Below are positions 1 to 8,638 of a stretch of 64,000 nucleotides of DNA, piece by piece. The stretch's first letter is position 1. The number at the start of each line of letters is the position of its first letter. Source of the stretch: Streptomyces sp. CG 926 (lineage in GTDB: Bacteria > Actinomycetota > Actinomycetes > Streptomycetales > Streptomycetaceae); the NCBI RefSeq assembly GCF_003148825.1, contig NZ_QGGZ01000012.1:218697-282696 (forward strand), written 5' to 3'. Below the pieces are notes generated by a model. The model saw nothing but the letters and a program-made list of their open reading frames with translations. It had not been told where the DNA came from and did not search any database. Made by a program: the position numbers and the translations under genes.

Positions 1-234
1 GTAGATCTCCTTGCACATGGGGCAGACCGGGTACTTCTTCGGGTCCCGGCCCGGTACCCAGACCTTGCCGCAGAGCGCGACGACGGGGGTCCCGTCGAGC
101 GCGCTCGCCATGATCTTGTCCTTCTGGACGTAGTGGGCGAAGCGCTCGTGGTCGCCGTCACCGTGCGACACCTGCGGCGTCGGCTCTACGAGGGTCCCCG
201 TGCCAGTCCCGCGCTCGGGCTCAAGAGTGCTCAT
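1..234 (-). CDS. DUF3039 family protein (C-terminus cut by window edge)
   Basis: The minus-strand frame opens at an ATG ending at 234 and runs off the window, giving at least 78 residues. After an acidic, Thr/Gly-rich N-terminus comes a segment typical of the small actinobacterial DUF3039 family: HYVQKDKIMAS, then ALCGKVWVPGRDPKKYPVCP and a CPMC pair near the end. The Cys pairs suggest a zinc ribbon, which is inference; the family has no established function to my knowledge. It sits just upstream of yqgE on the same strand. The ATG is the only plausible start and the full protein is expected to be only slightly longer. Confidence 0.8.
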   Translation of the reverse strand, partial: MSTLEPERGTGTGTLVEPTPQVSHGDGDHERFAHYVQKDKIMASALDGTPVVALCGKVWVPGRDPKKYPVCPMCKEIY

Positions 235-262
235 GGACCCAGGGTACTTAACCCCGCGGCAG

Positions 263-823
263 TCAGTTGAGCGACGGGTCGTCCGGATAGGTGGCGACCA
301 TCGCGAGGTCGCTGCGCTGGCGGCGCAGCACCGCCCGCCAGAGCCGCTCCGGATCCGGGAAGGACACGTCCCCGGGCTCCGACTCGACCACGTACCAGGC
401 GCCCTCGCCGAGCTCCGTCTCCAGCTGACCGGGTCCCCAGCCGGAGTAGCCCGCGAAGATCCGTAGGCCGCCCAGGGCCGCGGCCAGCAGCTCCGGCGGC
501 ATCTCCAGGTCGACCAGTCCGATCGCCCCGTGCACGCGGCGCCAGCCGAGCGGGCCCTCCTCGCCCGGGATCACCGCGAGCCCCAGGGCCGAGTCCATGG
601 CCACCGGCCCGCCCTGGAAGACCACACCGGGCGAGCCGGCCAGGGGCGCCCACGGCAGCAGGACGTCGCCGACGCCGACGGGGGTCGGCCTGTTCAGGAC
701 CACGCCGAGGGAGCCCTGCTCGTCGTGGTCGAGCAGCAGCACGACCGCGCGGTCGAAATTCGGGTCCGCGAGGGCGGGGGTGGCCACGAGCAGCCGCCCT
801 GTGAGGGAGGACACCTCGGTCAT
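263..823 (-). CDS. YqgE/AlgH family protein
   Basis: 186-residue cytoplasmic protein with the YqgE/AlgH fold. It begins MTEVSSLTGRLLVATPAL, the family's usual opening, followed by DPNFDRAVVLLLDHDEQGSLGV and later FAGYSGWGPGQLETEL, which matches the conserved family core. The ATG at 823 was chosen because homology starts there; the open frame reaches 988 but the extra 55 residues are low-complexity shadow sequence. The molecular role is unknown; the AlgH name comes from a Pseudomonas alginate phenotype. It is divergent from murA, with about 260 bp of shared upstream DNA. Confidence 0.9.
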   Translation of the reverse strand: MTEVSSLTGRLLVATPALADPNFDRAVVLLLDHDEQGSLGVVLNRPTPVGVGDVLLPWAPLAGSPGVVFQGGPVAMDSALGLAVIPGEEGPLGWRRVHGAIGLVDLEMPPELLAAALGGLRIFAGYSGWGPGQLETELGEGAWYVVESEPGDVSFPDPERLWRAVLRRQRSDLAMVATYPDDPSLN

Positions 824-1086
824 GCCGCCATGATCCCGCACATCCACCGATTCCGGGGAGCGCGCGCAAAGATCGGATCGATCGCAGCTCAGGGCGCACG
901 GCAGCAGCGAGGAGCGCGCACGGACGGCGTAGGCGGAACGCAACGCTCCGCCATGTGGTGGATACGGAGGGTGTTGTGCCGAATTCATGACAGTCCTACG
1001 GCCACGTCGGCCTTACGAACAAGGGGGTGGTGGCCCTTACCCTTTTCCCTGGCCCCCTGCCCACCCCTCTCCGGAACGCGAGATTC

Positions 1087-2430
1087 ATGACCGGCATCAG
1101 TGACGATGTACTGCTTGTCCACGGCGGTACCCCGCTCGAGGGCGAGATCCGTGTCCGTGGTGCGAAGAACCTCGTGCCCAAGGCCATGGTCGCCGCTCTG
1201 CTCGGCAGCGGACCCAGCCGGCTGCGCAACGTTCCCGACATCCGTGACGTGCGCGTCGTCCGCGGGCTGCTCCAGCTGCACGGGGTGACGGTCCGTCCCG
1301 GCGAGGAGCCGGGCGAACTTGTCCTCGACCCCACCCATGTCGAGAGCGCGAACGTCGCCGACATCGACGCCCACGCGGGCTCGTCGCGCATCCCGATCCT
1401 GTTCTGCGGCCCCCTGCTGCACCGGCTCGGCCACGCCTTCATCCCGGGCCTCGGCGGCTGCGACATCGGCGGTCGGCCGATCGACTTCCACTTCGACGTG
1501 CTCCGCCAGTTCGGCGCGACCATCGAGAAGCGCGAGGGCGGCCAGTACCTGGAAGCCCCGCAGCGCCTGCGCGGCTGCAAGATCCGCCTCCCCTACCCGT
1601 CGGTCGGCTCGACCGAGCAGGTGCTGCTGACGGCCGTCCTGGCCGAGGGCGTCACCGAGCTCAGCAACGCCGCGGTGGAGCCGGAGATCGAGGACCTCAT
1701 CTGCGTCCTGCAGAAGATGGGCGCGATCATCTCCGTCGACACGGACCGGACCATCCGGATCACCGGCGTCGACAGCCTCGGCGGTTACAACCACAAGGCC
1801 CTCCCGGACCGTCTGGAAGCCGCCTCCTGGGCCTCCGCGGCGCTCGCCACCGGCGGCAACATCTACGTGCGCGGTGCCCAGCAGCGCTCGATGATGACCT
1901 TCCTGAACACCTTCCGCCGCGTCGGCGGGGCGTTCGAGATCGACGACGACGGCATCCGCTTCTGGCACCCGGGCGGCCCGCTCAACGCCATCGCGCTGGA
2001 GACGGACGTCCACCCCGGCTTCCAGACCGACTGGCAGCAGCCGCTGGTCGTGGCCCTGACGCAGGCCTCCGGCCTGTCGATCGTCCACGAGACGGTCTAC
2101 GAGTCCCGGCTCGGCTTCACCTCGGCGCTCAACCAGATGGGTGCTCACATCCAGCTGTACCGCGAGTGCCTGGGCGGCAGCGCCTGCCGCTTCGGCCAGC
2201 GCAACTTCCTGCACTCGGCGGTCGTCTCCGGCCCCACCAAGCTGCAGGGCGCCGACCTGGTCATCCCCGACCTGCGCGGCGGATTCTCGTACCTGATCGC
2301 GGCCCTGGCCGCCGAGGGCACCTCGCGGGTCCACGGCATCGACCTGATCAACCGTGGCTACGAGAACTTCATGGAGAAGCTCGTGGAACTCGGCGCGAAG
2401 GTCGAACTCCCGGGCGGCGACCTCGTCTGA
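1087..2430 (+). CDS. murA: UDP-N-acetylglucosamine 1-carboxyvinyltransferase
   Basis: MurA transfers enolpyruvate from PEP to UDP-GlcNAc, the first committed step of cytoplasmic peptidoglycan precursor synthesis. The 447-residue length is normal for an EPSP-synthase-fold enzyme. Visible signatures are the substrate Lys-Asn pair in VRGAKN (Lys27-Asn28) and the active-site loop GLGGCDIGGRP, whose Cys125 matches the fosfomycin-target cysteine of E. coli MurA. The start at 1087 (MTGISDD) fits the family; a GTG at 1027 would add 20 non-homologous residues. A strong terminator follows at 2461. Streptomyces often carry a second murA-like gene elsewhere, so this may be one of two. Confidence 0.95.
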   Translation: MTGISDDVLLVHGGTPLEGEIRVRGAKNLVPKAMVAALLGSGPSRLRNVPDIRDVRVVRGLLQLHGVTVRPGEEPGELVLDPTHVESANVADIDAHAGSSRIPILFCGPLLHRLGHAFIPGLGGCDIGGRPIDFHFDVLRQFGATIEKREGGQYLEAPQRLRGCKIRLPYPSVGSTEQVLLTAVLAEGVTELSNAAVEPEIEDLICVLQKMGAIISVDTDRTIRITGVDSLGGYNHKALPDRLEAASWASAALATGGNIYVRGAQQRSMMTFLNTFRRVGGAFEIDDDGIRFWHPGGPLNAIALETDVHPGFQTDWQQPLVVALTQASGLSIVHETVYESRLGFTSALNQMGAHIQLYRECLGGSACRFGQRNFLHSAVVSGPTKLQGADLVIPDLRGGFSYLIAALAAEGTSRVHGIDLINRGYENFMEKLVELGAKVELPGGDLV

Positions 2431-2460
2431 GGCCCCCGCGCGCACGTCGCGTACGCAGAA

Positions 2461-2495
2461 GCCCCCCGGGCCCGCACAGGGCTCGGGGGGCTTTT
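2461..2495 (+). terminator. Rho-independent terminator of murA
   Basis: An inverted repeat of gccccccggg (2461-2470) with ctcggggggc (2482-2491) is followed by TTTT at 2492-2495, 30 bases after the murA stop codon. Confidence 0.85.
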
Positions 2496-2724
2496 CCGTG
2501 CGCCTCCACGCCCGCGCAGGAGCCGTACGGGCCGGCCTCGGCGCCCGCGCAGGGCTCCCGTACGGGCCGCGCAGCGGTCCCCGGAGACATGCCGCCGGCA
2601 TACGTGGGCCCCGCCAGGCCCCTGACGGGCCCTCACAGGGCCTGCCAGGCCCGCCGGGCGGTCCAGGGACGGCCGCCCGCCCCTGCGGGCCCACCGGCCC
2701 GCGTCCGGCCCCGGACATGCCGAA

Positions 2725-2755
2725 GGGCGGCCACCCCGCCCGGGGGTGACCGCCC
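2725..2755 (-). terminator. Hairpin downstream of HU gene
   Basis: gggcggccacccc (2725-2737) pairs with ggggtgaccgccc (2743-2755) around a 5-base loop, with one G-U pair. It lies 65 bases beyond the HU stop codon on the minus strand. No long U tract follows, as is common in Streptomyces. Confidence 0.6.
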
Positions 2756-2819
2756 ATCGTCGTTCTGCGTACTACTGCCGTTCCAAAGGCCGGTACGGCC
2801 CTCGGCGCCGGGGCAGGAC

Positions 2820-3101
2820 CTACTTGCCCTTGGCGGCTTCCTTGAGCTTGGAGCCCGCGGAGACCTTCACGCTGTAGCCGGCCGGGATCTGGATGGGGTC
2901 GCCGGTCTGCGGGTTGCGCGCGGTGCGAGCGGCACGGTGGGTGCGCTCGAAGGTCAGGAAGCCGGGGATGGTGACCTTCTCGTCGCCCTTGGCGACAATC
3001 TCGCCGACGGTCTCGGCGAGCGCGGCCAGAACGGCGTCGGCGTCCTTGCGGGTCACCTCGGCGCGCTCGGACAGAGCGGCCACCAGCTCACTGCGGTTCA
3101 T
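2820..3101 (-). CDS. hupA: HU-family nucleoid DNA-binding protein
   Basis: 93-residue HU protein, the short form lacking the Lys/Ala-rich tail of the other Streptomyces HU (HupS). It starts MNRSELVAALSERAEVTRKDAD, contains the GFLTFERTHRAARTARNPQTG DNA-binding arm, and ends in a Lys-rich tail. It should dimerise, bend DNA and help compact the nucleoid. The ATG at 3101 has the GGGAGT-type ribosome site just upstream. A 19-bp palindrome lies about 90 bp upstream (3184-3202). The symbol follows the S. coelicolor gene linked to murA and malic enzyme (inference). Confidence 0.92.
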   Translation of the reverse strand: MNRSELVAALSERAEVTRKDADAVLAALAETVGEIVAKGDEKVTIPGFLTFERTHRAARTARNPQTGDPIQIPAGYSVKVSAGSKLKEAAKGK

Positions 3102-3441
3102 GTTGTACTCCCGTGTTCAACTTGCCTTAGAGGCGTGAGATCGAAGCCGATGCTGCCAGGGCCCTAGGACAGTCCCCGGACCCGGGTCTGAACGTCAGAC
3201 CCTCTCGCCCGGTTACGCATCCTGCCCCCACCAGCGGCGGGAAAGCCAATCCGGCACCCGTCGGGGTCACACGAAAAGCGCCACAGTCACGCCGCGGTGA
3301 CGCTCCGTCCACGCCCTCGCTCACACGCCGCTGCGGACCGCGGACCTCGCGGGCATCCCCGCAACCCTAGAGGCGGCCCGTCGGGCCCGCATCTCGCGAC
3401 GCGCCGGGATCGGAGCGCCGTGAGGGCCGTCACAGCGGGGC
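3102..3441. promoter_or_regulatory. HU upstream region with perfect 19-bp palindrome
   Basis: The 340-bp spacer between HU and malic enzyme contains no gene. The perfect inverted repeat gggtctga-acg-tcagaccc lies at 3184-3202, 83-101 bases upstream of the HU start, in a position suited to an operator. No regulator can be assigned from sequence alone. Confidence 0.45.
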
Positions 3442-4845
3442 TCAGCTCCCCGAGGCCGCCTTGCGGACGGCGCCCGCGACCGCGCCGGCGACCTTGTCGT
3501 TGAACACCGACGGGATGATGTAGTTCGCGTTCAGCTCGTCCTCGCCCACGACGTCCGCCAGCGCGCTCGCGGCGGCCAGCATCATCTCCGTGTTCACGGT
3601 GCGGGACTGAGCGTCCAGCAGACCGCGGAAGACACCCGGGAAGACCAACACGTTGTTGATCTGGTTCGGGAAGTCGGAGCGGCCGGTGGCCACCACGGCG
3701 GCGGTCTGGCGGGCCACGGCCGGGTCCACCTCGGGGTCCGGGTTCGCGAGCGCGAACACGATCGCGCCTTCCGCCATCGCGGCGACGTCCTCGCCGGACA
3801 GCACGTTCGGGGCCGAGACACCGATGAACACGTCGGCGCCGACCACGGCCTCCTTCAGCGTGCCCGTGTAGCCCTCGGGGTTGGTGTTGTCGGCGATCCA
3901 GCGCAGCGGGGAGTCCGCGGCCGCGTCGACGAGGTCGGGGCGGTCCGCGTGCACGACGCCGTGGATGTCGGCGCTCACCGCGTTCTTGACGCCCGCCGCG
4001 AGGAGCAGCTTGAGGATGGCCGTACCGGCCGCGCCGGCGCCCGACATGACCACCTTGACGTCGCCAACTGCCTTGCCCACCACGCGCAGTGCGTTGGTGA
4101 GGGCGGCGAGCACGACGATCGCGGTGCCGTGCTGGTCGTCGTGGAAGACGGGGATGTCGAGGGCCTCGCGCAGCCGGGCCTCGATCTCGAAGCAGCGCGG
4201 CGCGGAGATGTCCTCCAGGTTGATGCCCGCGAAGCCGGGGGCGATCGCCTTGACGGCGGCCACGATCTCGTCGGGGTCCTGGGTGTCCAGGCAGATCGGC
4301 CAGGCGTCGATGTCGGCGAAGCGCTTGAAGAGGGCCGCCTTGCCCTCCATGACCGGCATGGCGGCCATCGGGCCGATGTTGCCCAGGCCCAGCACGGCCG
4401 AGCCGTCCGTCACGACTGCGACGGTGTTGCGCTTGATGGTCAGGCGCCGGGCGTCCTCGGGGTTCTCGGCGATCGCCATGCACACGCGGGCCACGCCCGG
4501 GGTGTAGATCATCGAGAGGTCGTCACGGTTGCGGATGGGGTGCTTGGACGCCATCTCGATCTTGCCGCCGAGGTGCATCAGGAAGGTACGGTCGGAGACC
4601 TTGCCGAGGCTGACGCCCTCGATGCCGCGCAGCTTCTCGACGATCTCGTCGGCGTGCGCGGTGGAGGTCGCGGCGATGGTGACGTCGATCCGGAGCTTCT
4701 CGTGGCCGGATGCGGTCACGTCGAGGCCGGTGACCGAGCCGCCGGAGGACTCCACGGCGGTGGTGAGCTGGGAGACCGCGGTTCCGCTCGCGGGCACTTC
4801 CAGGCGGACCGTCATCGAATACGAGACGCTGGGCGCCGTTGCCAT
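3442..4845 (-). CDS. NAD-dependent malic enzyme with N-terminal ACT domain
   Basis: 467-residue malate oxidoreductase converting malate to pyruvate and CO2 with reduction of NAD. Residues 1-80 resemble an ACT regulatory domain (VRLEVPASGTAVSQLTTAVE). The catalytic part shows IYTPGVARVC, the VTDGSAVLGLGNIGP motif, EDISAPRCFEIE, FHDDQHGTAIV and the dinucleotide-binding VVMSGAGAAGTAIL, all typical of malic enzymes. The ATG at 4845 has GAGGAA seven to eight bases upstream and is preferred to the upstream open frame. An ACT-fused bacterial malic enzyme suggests amino-acid or related small-molecule control (inference). The gene is monocistronic. In S. coelicolor the NAD-type enzyme is the one at this locus. 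Confidence 0.92.
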   Translation of the reverse strand: MATAPSVSYSMTVRLEVPASGTAVSQLTTAVESSGGSVTGLDVTASGHEKLRIDVTIAATSTAHADEIVEKLRGIEGVSLGKVSDRTFLMHLGGKIEMASKHPIRNRDDLSMIYTPGVARVCMAIAENPEDARRLTIKRNTVAVVTDGSAVLGLGNIGPMAAMPVMEGKAALFKRFADIDAWPICLDTQDPDEIVAAVKAIAPGFAGINLEDISAPRCFEIEARLREALDIPVFHDDQHGTAIVVLAALTNALRVVGKAVGDVKVVMSGAGAAGTAILKLLLAAGVKNAVSADIHGVVHADRPDLVDAAADSPLRWIADNTNPEGYTGTLKEAVVGADVFIGVSAPNVLSGEDVAAMAEGAIVFALANPDPEVDPAVARQTAAVVATGRSDFPNQINNVLVFPGVFRGLLDAQSRTVNTEMMLAAASALADVVGEDELNANYIIPSVFNDKVAGAVAGAVRKAASGS

Positions 4846-5337
4846 GGCCGTGTTCCTCTTCTGTCCCTGGTTCGCTGTAACACACAGAGCCCCGCTGCAC
4901 AGCCAGGTGCGGCAGGACCTGTTGTCCGATCGTCCCACCTACCAGCCAGTACAAGGTAACCAGCTACAAAATTCGGAAAGACTCTTCCACCATACGAGAT
5001 ACCTCTGGTGTTCGGAATGGTGGGGTCATACGAAACAGGTCCGCGCCCCCCACAGGTGGGGGACGCGGACCTGGTCATTCGTACGTTGAAGACACCGACC
5101 CGCCATGCTCGCCTCGCGGCAAGTGGTCGCTCTGAGCGACGAAGGTTGGGCCCGGGGGCTTGGATCGAGTCGGTGCCGTACCCAGGCTAACAAAGGATCG
5201 CCGAAAGTGATCCCCCTGCTCGCACCCGTATCCGAGCACCACGCTCCTGGCCGCGGACCATCCGGCTGTACGAGGCCCTGAGCGGGCCGGGAGCCCGGCG
5301 ACGAACCGCCACCGTCGGGCCGATCCACCGGGCACCC
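4846..5337. other. Malic enzyme upstream region and helicase downstream region
   Basis: 492 bp with no credible gene. The stretch 4860-5030 is AT-richer than its surroundings and probably holds the malic enzyme promoter. It contains two CATACGA copies (4991 and 5027). The long hairpin at 5036-5073 separates it from the 3' end of the helicase gene. Confidence 0.55.
5036..5073. terminator. Very strong hairpin between helicase and malic enzyme
   Basis: 18-nt arms at 5036-5053 and 5056-5073 pair with a single mismatch around a 2-base AG gap. Both flanks lack long U tracts. The position, downstream of the minus-strand helicase gene, supports a terminator, although it lies about 265 bp past the stop codon. 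Confidence 0.6.
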
Positions 5338-7644
5338 CTACGGCAGCAGCAGCTCCGGCACCCCGTCGGCGTCCGGCTTGTCCCGGTCGGCCGAGACCAC
5401 CGTCAGCTGCTGCGTCGCACGCGTCAGCGCCACGTACAGCACCCGCAGGCCCGCCGGGGACTCGTCCGCGATCTCCGCCGGGGAGACCACCACCGTCGCG
5501 TCGTACTCCAGGCCCTTGGCCTCCAGGCTGCCCAGCGCCACCGCCCGCCCGCCGAGGTCCGCGAGCCAGCCCGCGGCCTCCGCCCGCCGGTCCATCGCCA
5601 CGACCACGCCGACGGTGCCGTCCACCTGCTCCAGCAGCCGCCGGGTCTCCTCCCGGACCGCCGTGCCGAGATCGCCCGCGGCGGCCGTGAAGCGGGGCTC
5701 CAGGCCCGTGGAGCGCACCGCCGTCGGCGGTTCCATGCCGGGCATCGCCAGGCGCAGCACCCGGGAGGCGACCTCGGCGACCTCCGCCGGGTTGCGGTAG
5801 TTGACCGTCAGGGTGAACCGCCGGCGCGGGCGGGAGCCCAGGGCCTCGTCCCGGGCCGCGGCCGCCTCCTGCGGATCCGTCCAGGAGGACTGCGCCGGGT
5901 CGCCGACCACCGTCCAGGTGCCGTGCCGGCCCCGGCGGCCCACCATCCGCCACTGCATCGGCGTCAGGTCCTGGGCCTCGTCCACGATGACGTGCGCGTA
6001 CTCGGTGCGCTCCGCCGCGAGCCGCTCGGCCCGCTCCCACTGCGTCTCCTCGCGGGTCGGCATCAGCTCCTCCAGCCCGCTGAGCTGGTCGAGCGGATCC
6101 ATCTCCCGTCTGCGCTTCGGCCGCGCCGGGGCACCCAGCAGCAGCTGGAGCTCGTCCAGCAGCGCCACGTCGTGCACCGACAGGGGGCCCTTGCCGTCCG
6201 GGCCCACCCGGCGCAGCGAGCGGGCCAGCTGGCGGCTCTCGCGCGGGTTCAGGTCCCGGCGCGACCAGCGGCCGAGGTGGCGCTCGTCGGCGAGCGCGGC
6301 GAGCACCGTGCGCGGGGTCAGCTCGGGCCACCAGGCGTCGAGGAAGCCGATGAAGGCGTCCTCGGTGGAGATGTCCTCGTCGAAGGCGGAGCGCAGTTCG
6401 GCGGCCAGCTCCGGGTCGCTGTGCCGGCCGGCGCCGCCGGACTTGGCGTAGAGGGCGTCGAGCAGCAGCTTGCGGGCGCGCGGGCGCAGCAGGTTGACCG
6501 GGGCGGTGCCGCCGAGCACGTTCTGCCGGATCCGGTTCAGCTCGTCGGCCTCCAGCTCCTGGCGGCGGCCGAAGGCCACCACGCGCAGCCGGTCGGGGGC
6601 GCCGCCGAGCTCCAGGGCGCCGCGTACGGCCTTGCGGAGCACCTTGAGCATCCGGGAGGAGCCCTTGATCCGGGCCACCGCCGGGGAGTCGTAGGTGGTC
6701 GCCTCCGCGCCGTCGACGAGCGAGCCCAGCGCCCGGATGGCCACCTGGCCCTCCTCGCCGAGCGAGGGCAGCACGCCCTCGGTGTACGCGACGAGCAGCG
6801 GGGTCGGCGAGACGATCAGGATGCCGCCGGAGTAGCGGCGCCGGTCCTGGTAGAGCAGGTAGGCGGCGCGGTGCAGCGCGACGGCGGTCTTGCCGGTTCC
6901 GGGGCCGCCCGCGACCTCGGCCACGGAGGCGGCGGGGGCCCGGATGACCAGGTCCTGCTCGGCCTGGATGGAGGAGACGATGTCGCGCATCGAGTGCGTA
7001 CGGGCCCGCCCGAGGGCGGCCATCAGGGCGCCGTCGCCGATGGCGGGCAGCTCCCGGCCGTCGAGGGAGGCGGTGACCTCGGGACGCATCAGGTCGTCCT
7101 CGACGCCCAGCACCTTGCGGCCCTTGGAACGGATGACGCGGCGGCGCACGACCCGGCCGGGCTCCTTGGGCGTGGAACGGTAGAACGGCGCGGCGGCCGG
7201 CGCGCGCCAGTCGATGACCAGCGGCGCGTAGTCGGAGTCCAGGACTCCGATACGGCCGATGTGCAGCGTCTCGGCGATGTCGGCGGTGAGGTCCTCGCGG
7301 ATCGCGTCGTCGGCGGGCTCGACGGAGGTGTACGCGCCGTCCGCGCCGCGCTCCCCGTCCTTGCCGAGCACCAGGTCGATGCGGCCGAACAGGAAGTCCT
7401 CGAACTCGTTGTTCAGCCGGTTCAGGTGGATACCCGCCCGGAAGACCTGGGCGTCACGCTCGGCGAGCGCGCCGGGCGTACCCACCTGGCCGCGCTTGGC
7501 GGCGTCGTTCATGAGGAACTCGGCCTCGTGGATCTTCTCCTCAAGGCGTCGGTACACCTGGTCGAGATGCGTCTGCTCGACCGCGATCTCCCGATCGCGG
7601 ACGGAATCCGCCGTGCTGTCGACAGCGGCATTCTGCGCGGCCAC
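5338..7644 (-). CDS. HelD/HelR-like superfamily 1 helicase
   Basis: 768-residue UvrD/Rep-type ATPase of the Gram-positive HelD group, which strips or recycles stalled RNA polymerase. An N-terminal coiled-coil region (HLDQVYRRLEEKIHEAEFLMND) is followed by Walker A GGPGTGKTA at about residues 246-254, Walker B with VIVDEAQDLTPMQWRM, motif III VVGDPAQSSW, motif IV NYRNP and C-terminal LYVALTRATQQL. The GTG at 7644 was chosen because AAGGGGG lies about seven bases upstream; a TTG at 7680 would add 12 residues. Streptomyces HelR proteins confer rifamycin tolerance, but I see no rifamycin-associated element upstream, so a housekeeping HelD role is equally likely. Confidence 0.85.
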   Translation of the reverse strand: MAAQNAAVDSTADSVRDREIAVEQTHLDQVYRRLEEKIHEAEFLMNDAAKRGQVGTPGALAERDAQVFRAGIHLNRLNNEFEDFLFGRIDLVLGKDGERGADGAYTSVEPADDAIREDLTADIAETLHIGRIGVLDSDYAPLVIDWRAPAAAPFYRSTPKEPGRVVRRRVIRSKGRKVLGVEDDLMRPEVTASLDGRELPAIGDGALMAALGRARTHSMRDIVSSIQAEQDLVIRAPAASVAEVAGGPGTGKTAVALHRAAYLLYQDRRRYSGGILIVSPTPLLVAYTEGVLPSLGEEGQVAIRALGSLVDGAEATTYDSPAVARIKGSSRMLKVLRKAVRGALELGGAPDRLRVVAFGRRQELEADELNRIRQNVLGGTAPVNLLRPRARKLLLDALYAKSGGAGRHSDPELAAELRSAFDEDISTEDAFIGFLDAWWPELTPRTVLAALADERHLGRWSRRDLNPRESRQLARSLRRVGPDGKGPLSVHDVALLDELQLLLGAPARPKRRREMDPLDQLSGLEELMPTREETQWERAERLAAERTEYAHVIVDEAQDLTPMQWRMVGRRGRHGTWTVVGDPAQSSWTDPQEAAAARDEALGSRPRRRFTLTVNYRNPAEVAEVASRVLRLAMPGMEPPTAVRSTGLEPRFTAAAGDLGTAVREETRRLLEQVDGTVGVVVAMDRRAEAAGWLADLGGRAVALGSLEAKGLEYDATVVVSPAEIADESPAGLRVLYVALTRATQQLTVVSADRDKPDADGVPELLLP

Positions 7645-7759
7645 CAAGGCCCCCTTCTGACGTGCATGGGCGACCGTCAACCGTACGCGAATCGGCCCCC
7701 TGTCCGCACGCCCGTTCCGGAACCGGTCTCGCAGGGTGGTACGCCCCGCACCAGGACCC

Positions 7760-8320
7760 TTACCTGGACCCGGCCGCCAGGACCCGGCGGCGGTGCCGCG
7801 CCACGCGCTCCCGGTTCCCGCAGCGCTCGCTGGAGCACCACCGGCGTCGGTGGCCGCGGGAGGTGTCCAGGTAGACGCGGGTGCAGCCGTCGCCGGCGCA
7901 GGCCCGCAGCAGGGCCAGGTCGCCGGGGTCGGTCAGCAGCTCGACGGCGTCCCGGGCGACGGCCGCGAGCAGCGCGCCGCACTCCACGCCGCCGCACAAC
8001 TCCCGTACGAGGTGGCCTTCCTGGTCCCGTACGGCGCACAGCCCGGGGGGTGGTCCGGCGGCCAGCGCGTTGACCCGGGCGAGGGCGCTCTCGTCGGTGT
8101 CGGTACCGAGCAGTTCCGCCCGTACGAGGGTTTCCACGTCGGCGCGCAGGGACCGGAAGGCCGCGGCCCAGTCGGGCCCCACCCGGGTGAGTGGTGTCCG
8201 ATCGGGGACCAGACCGGCGCCGGCGAGCCACAGCCGCAGCTCGTCTCCGTCGGGGATCGCCTCGTGGGGGGTGAAGGTGGCCACCAGGTCCAGACAGACC
8301 CGCCCGGTATCGAACCGCAT
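7760..8320 (-). CDS. CGNR zinc-finger / ABATE domain protein
   Basis: 186-residue putative transcriptional regulator. The N-terminal part (RFDTGRVCLDLVATFT, then LRLWLAGAGLV) matches the ABATE stress-response-type domain. The C-terminus carries the CGNR zinc finger: CAGDGCTRVYLDTSRGHRRR, then WCSSERCGNRERVARHRRR, with four Cys. The ATG at 8320 matches the usual family start (MRFDTG). No target genes are apparent. Its upstream DNA is an unusual tandem-repeat array (8421-8540), so its promoter must lie in or beside that array. It is separate from the helicase, about 115 bp away. Confidence 0.85.
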   Translation of the reverse strand: MRFDTGRVCLDLVATFTPHEAIPDGDELRLWLAGAGLVPDRTPLTRVGPDWAAAFRSLRADVETLVRAELLGTDTDESALARVNALAAGPPPGLCAVRDQEGHLVRELCGGVECGALLAAVARDAVELLTDPGDLALLRACAGDGCTRVYLDTSRGHRRRWCSSERCGNRERVARHRRRVLAAGSR

Positions 8321-8420
8321 GCCGTCAGCCTCCCGTCGTGGGGGTGCCGTACCAGATTGCCGCCCGCCGGCCCCCAACGGAAGCCCCCGAACCGGTGGGT
8401 CCGCCCCACCGCTCCGCGCC

Positions 8421-8540
8421 CCGCGATCCAGCCCCGCCGAGCCACTCCCAGCCCCGCCGGACCACTTCCAGCCCCGCCGGACCACTTTCAGCCCCGCCGG
8501 ACCACTTTCAGCCCCGCCGGACCACTTTCAGCCTCGCCGG
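8421..8540. repeat. Six tandem copies of a 20-bp unit
   Basis: Units of 20 bp occur at 8421, 8441, 8461, 8481, 8501 and 8521. The core unit is ACCACTTTCAGCCCCGCCGG. Units 4 and 5 are identical; units 1, 2, 3 and 6 carry one to several substitutions. Each unit ends with the CAGCCCCGCCGG that also begins the intergenic palindrome family, and the last unit runs into that palindrome. Confidence 0.9.
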
Positions 8541-8638
8541 CGTTTGAGGCGCGGGGTCTGGGGCGGAGCCCCAGGGAACCCGGCTCCGCCGGGCACCGGG
8601 CTCCGCCCGGACCCGCGCCTCAAACGCCGGCGAGGCTG
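8529..8638. repeat. Intergenic palindrome family, copy A
   Basis: 27-nt arms at 8529-8555 and 8612-8638 are exact reverse complements, containing GCCGGCGTTTGAGGCGCGGG and its complement. The interior also has GGAGCCCC and CTCCGCC inverted motifs. Similar sequence occurs at 21895-22010, 37284-37317 and 44742-44770. Confidence 0.85.

Larger units (their letters stand above)
2431..2819. other. Non-coding spacer between convergent murA and HU gene
   Basis: 389 bp without a credible gene. It holds the murA terminator at one end and the HU-side hairpin (2725-2755) at the other. Between them lies GC-rich DNA with several degenerate repeats of a CGCGCAGGGCTC/GTACGGGCC type. Long open frames here are GC-bias shadows with no recognisable protein features. 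Confidence 0.6.

Noticed and set aside
985..2757. 590-codon minus-strand open frame opposite murA
   Set aside because: It mirrors murA on the other strand, shows Arg/Gly/Asp-rich shadow composition and no domain; the plus-strand MurA is certain.
8421..8540. CRISPR array
   Set aside because: The 20-bp units abut with no spacers and no cas gene is near; it is a simple tandem repeat.
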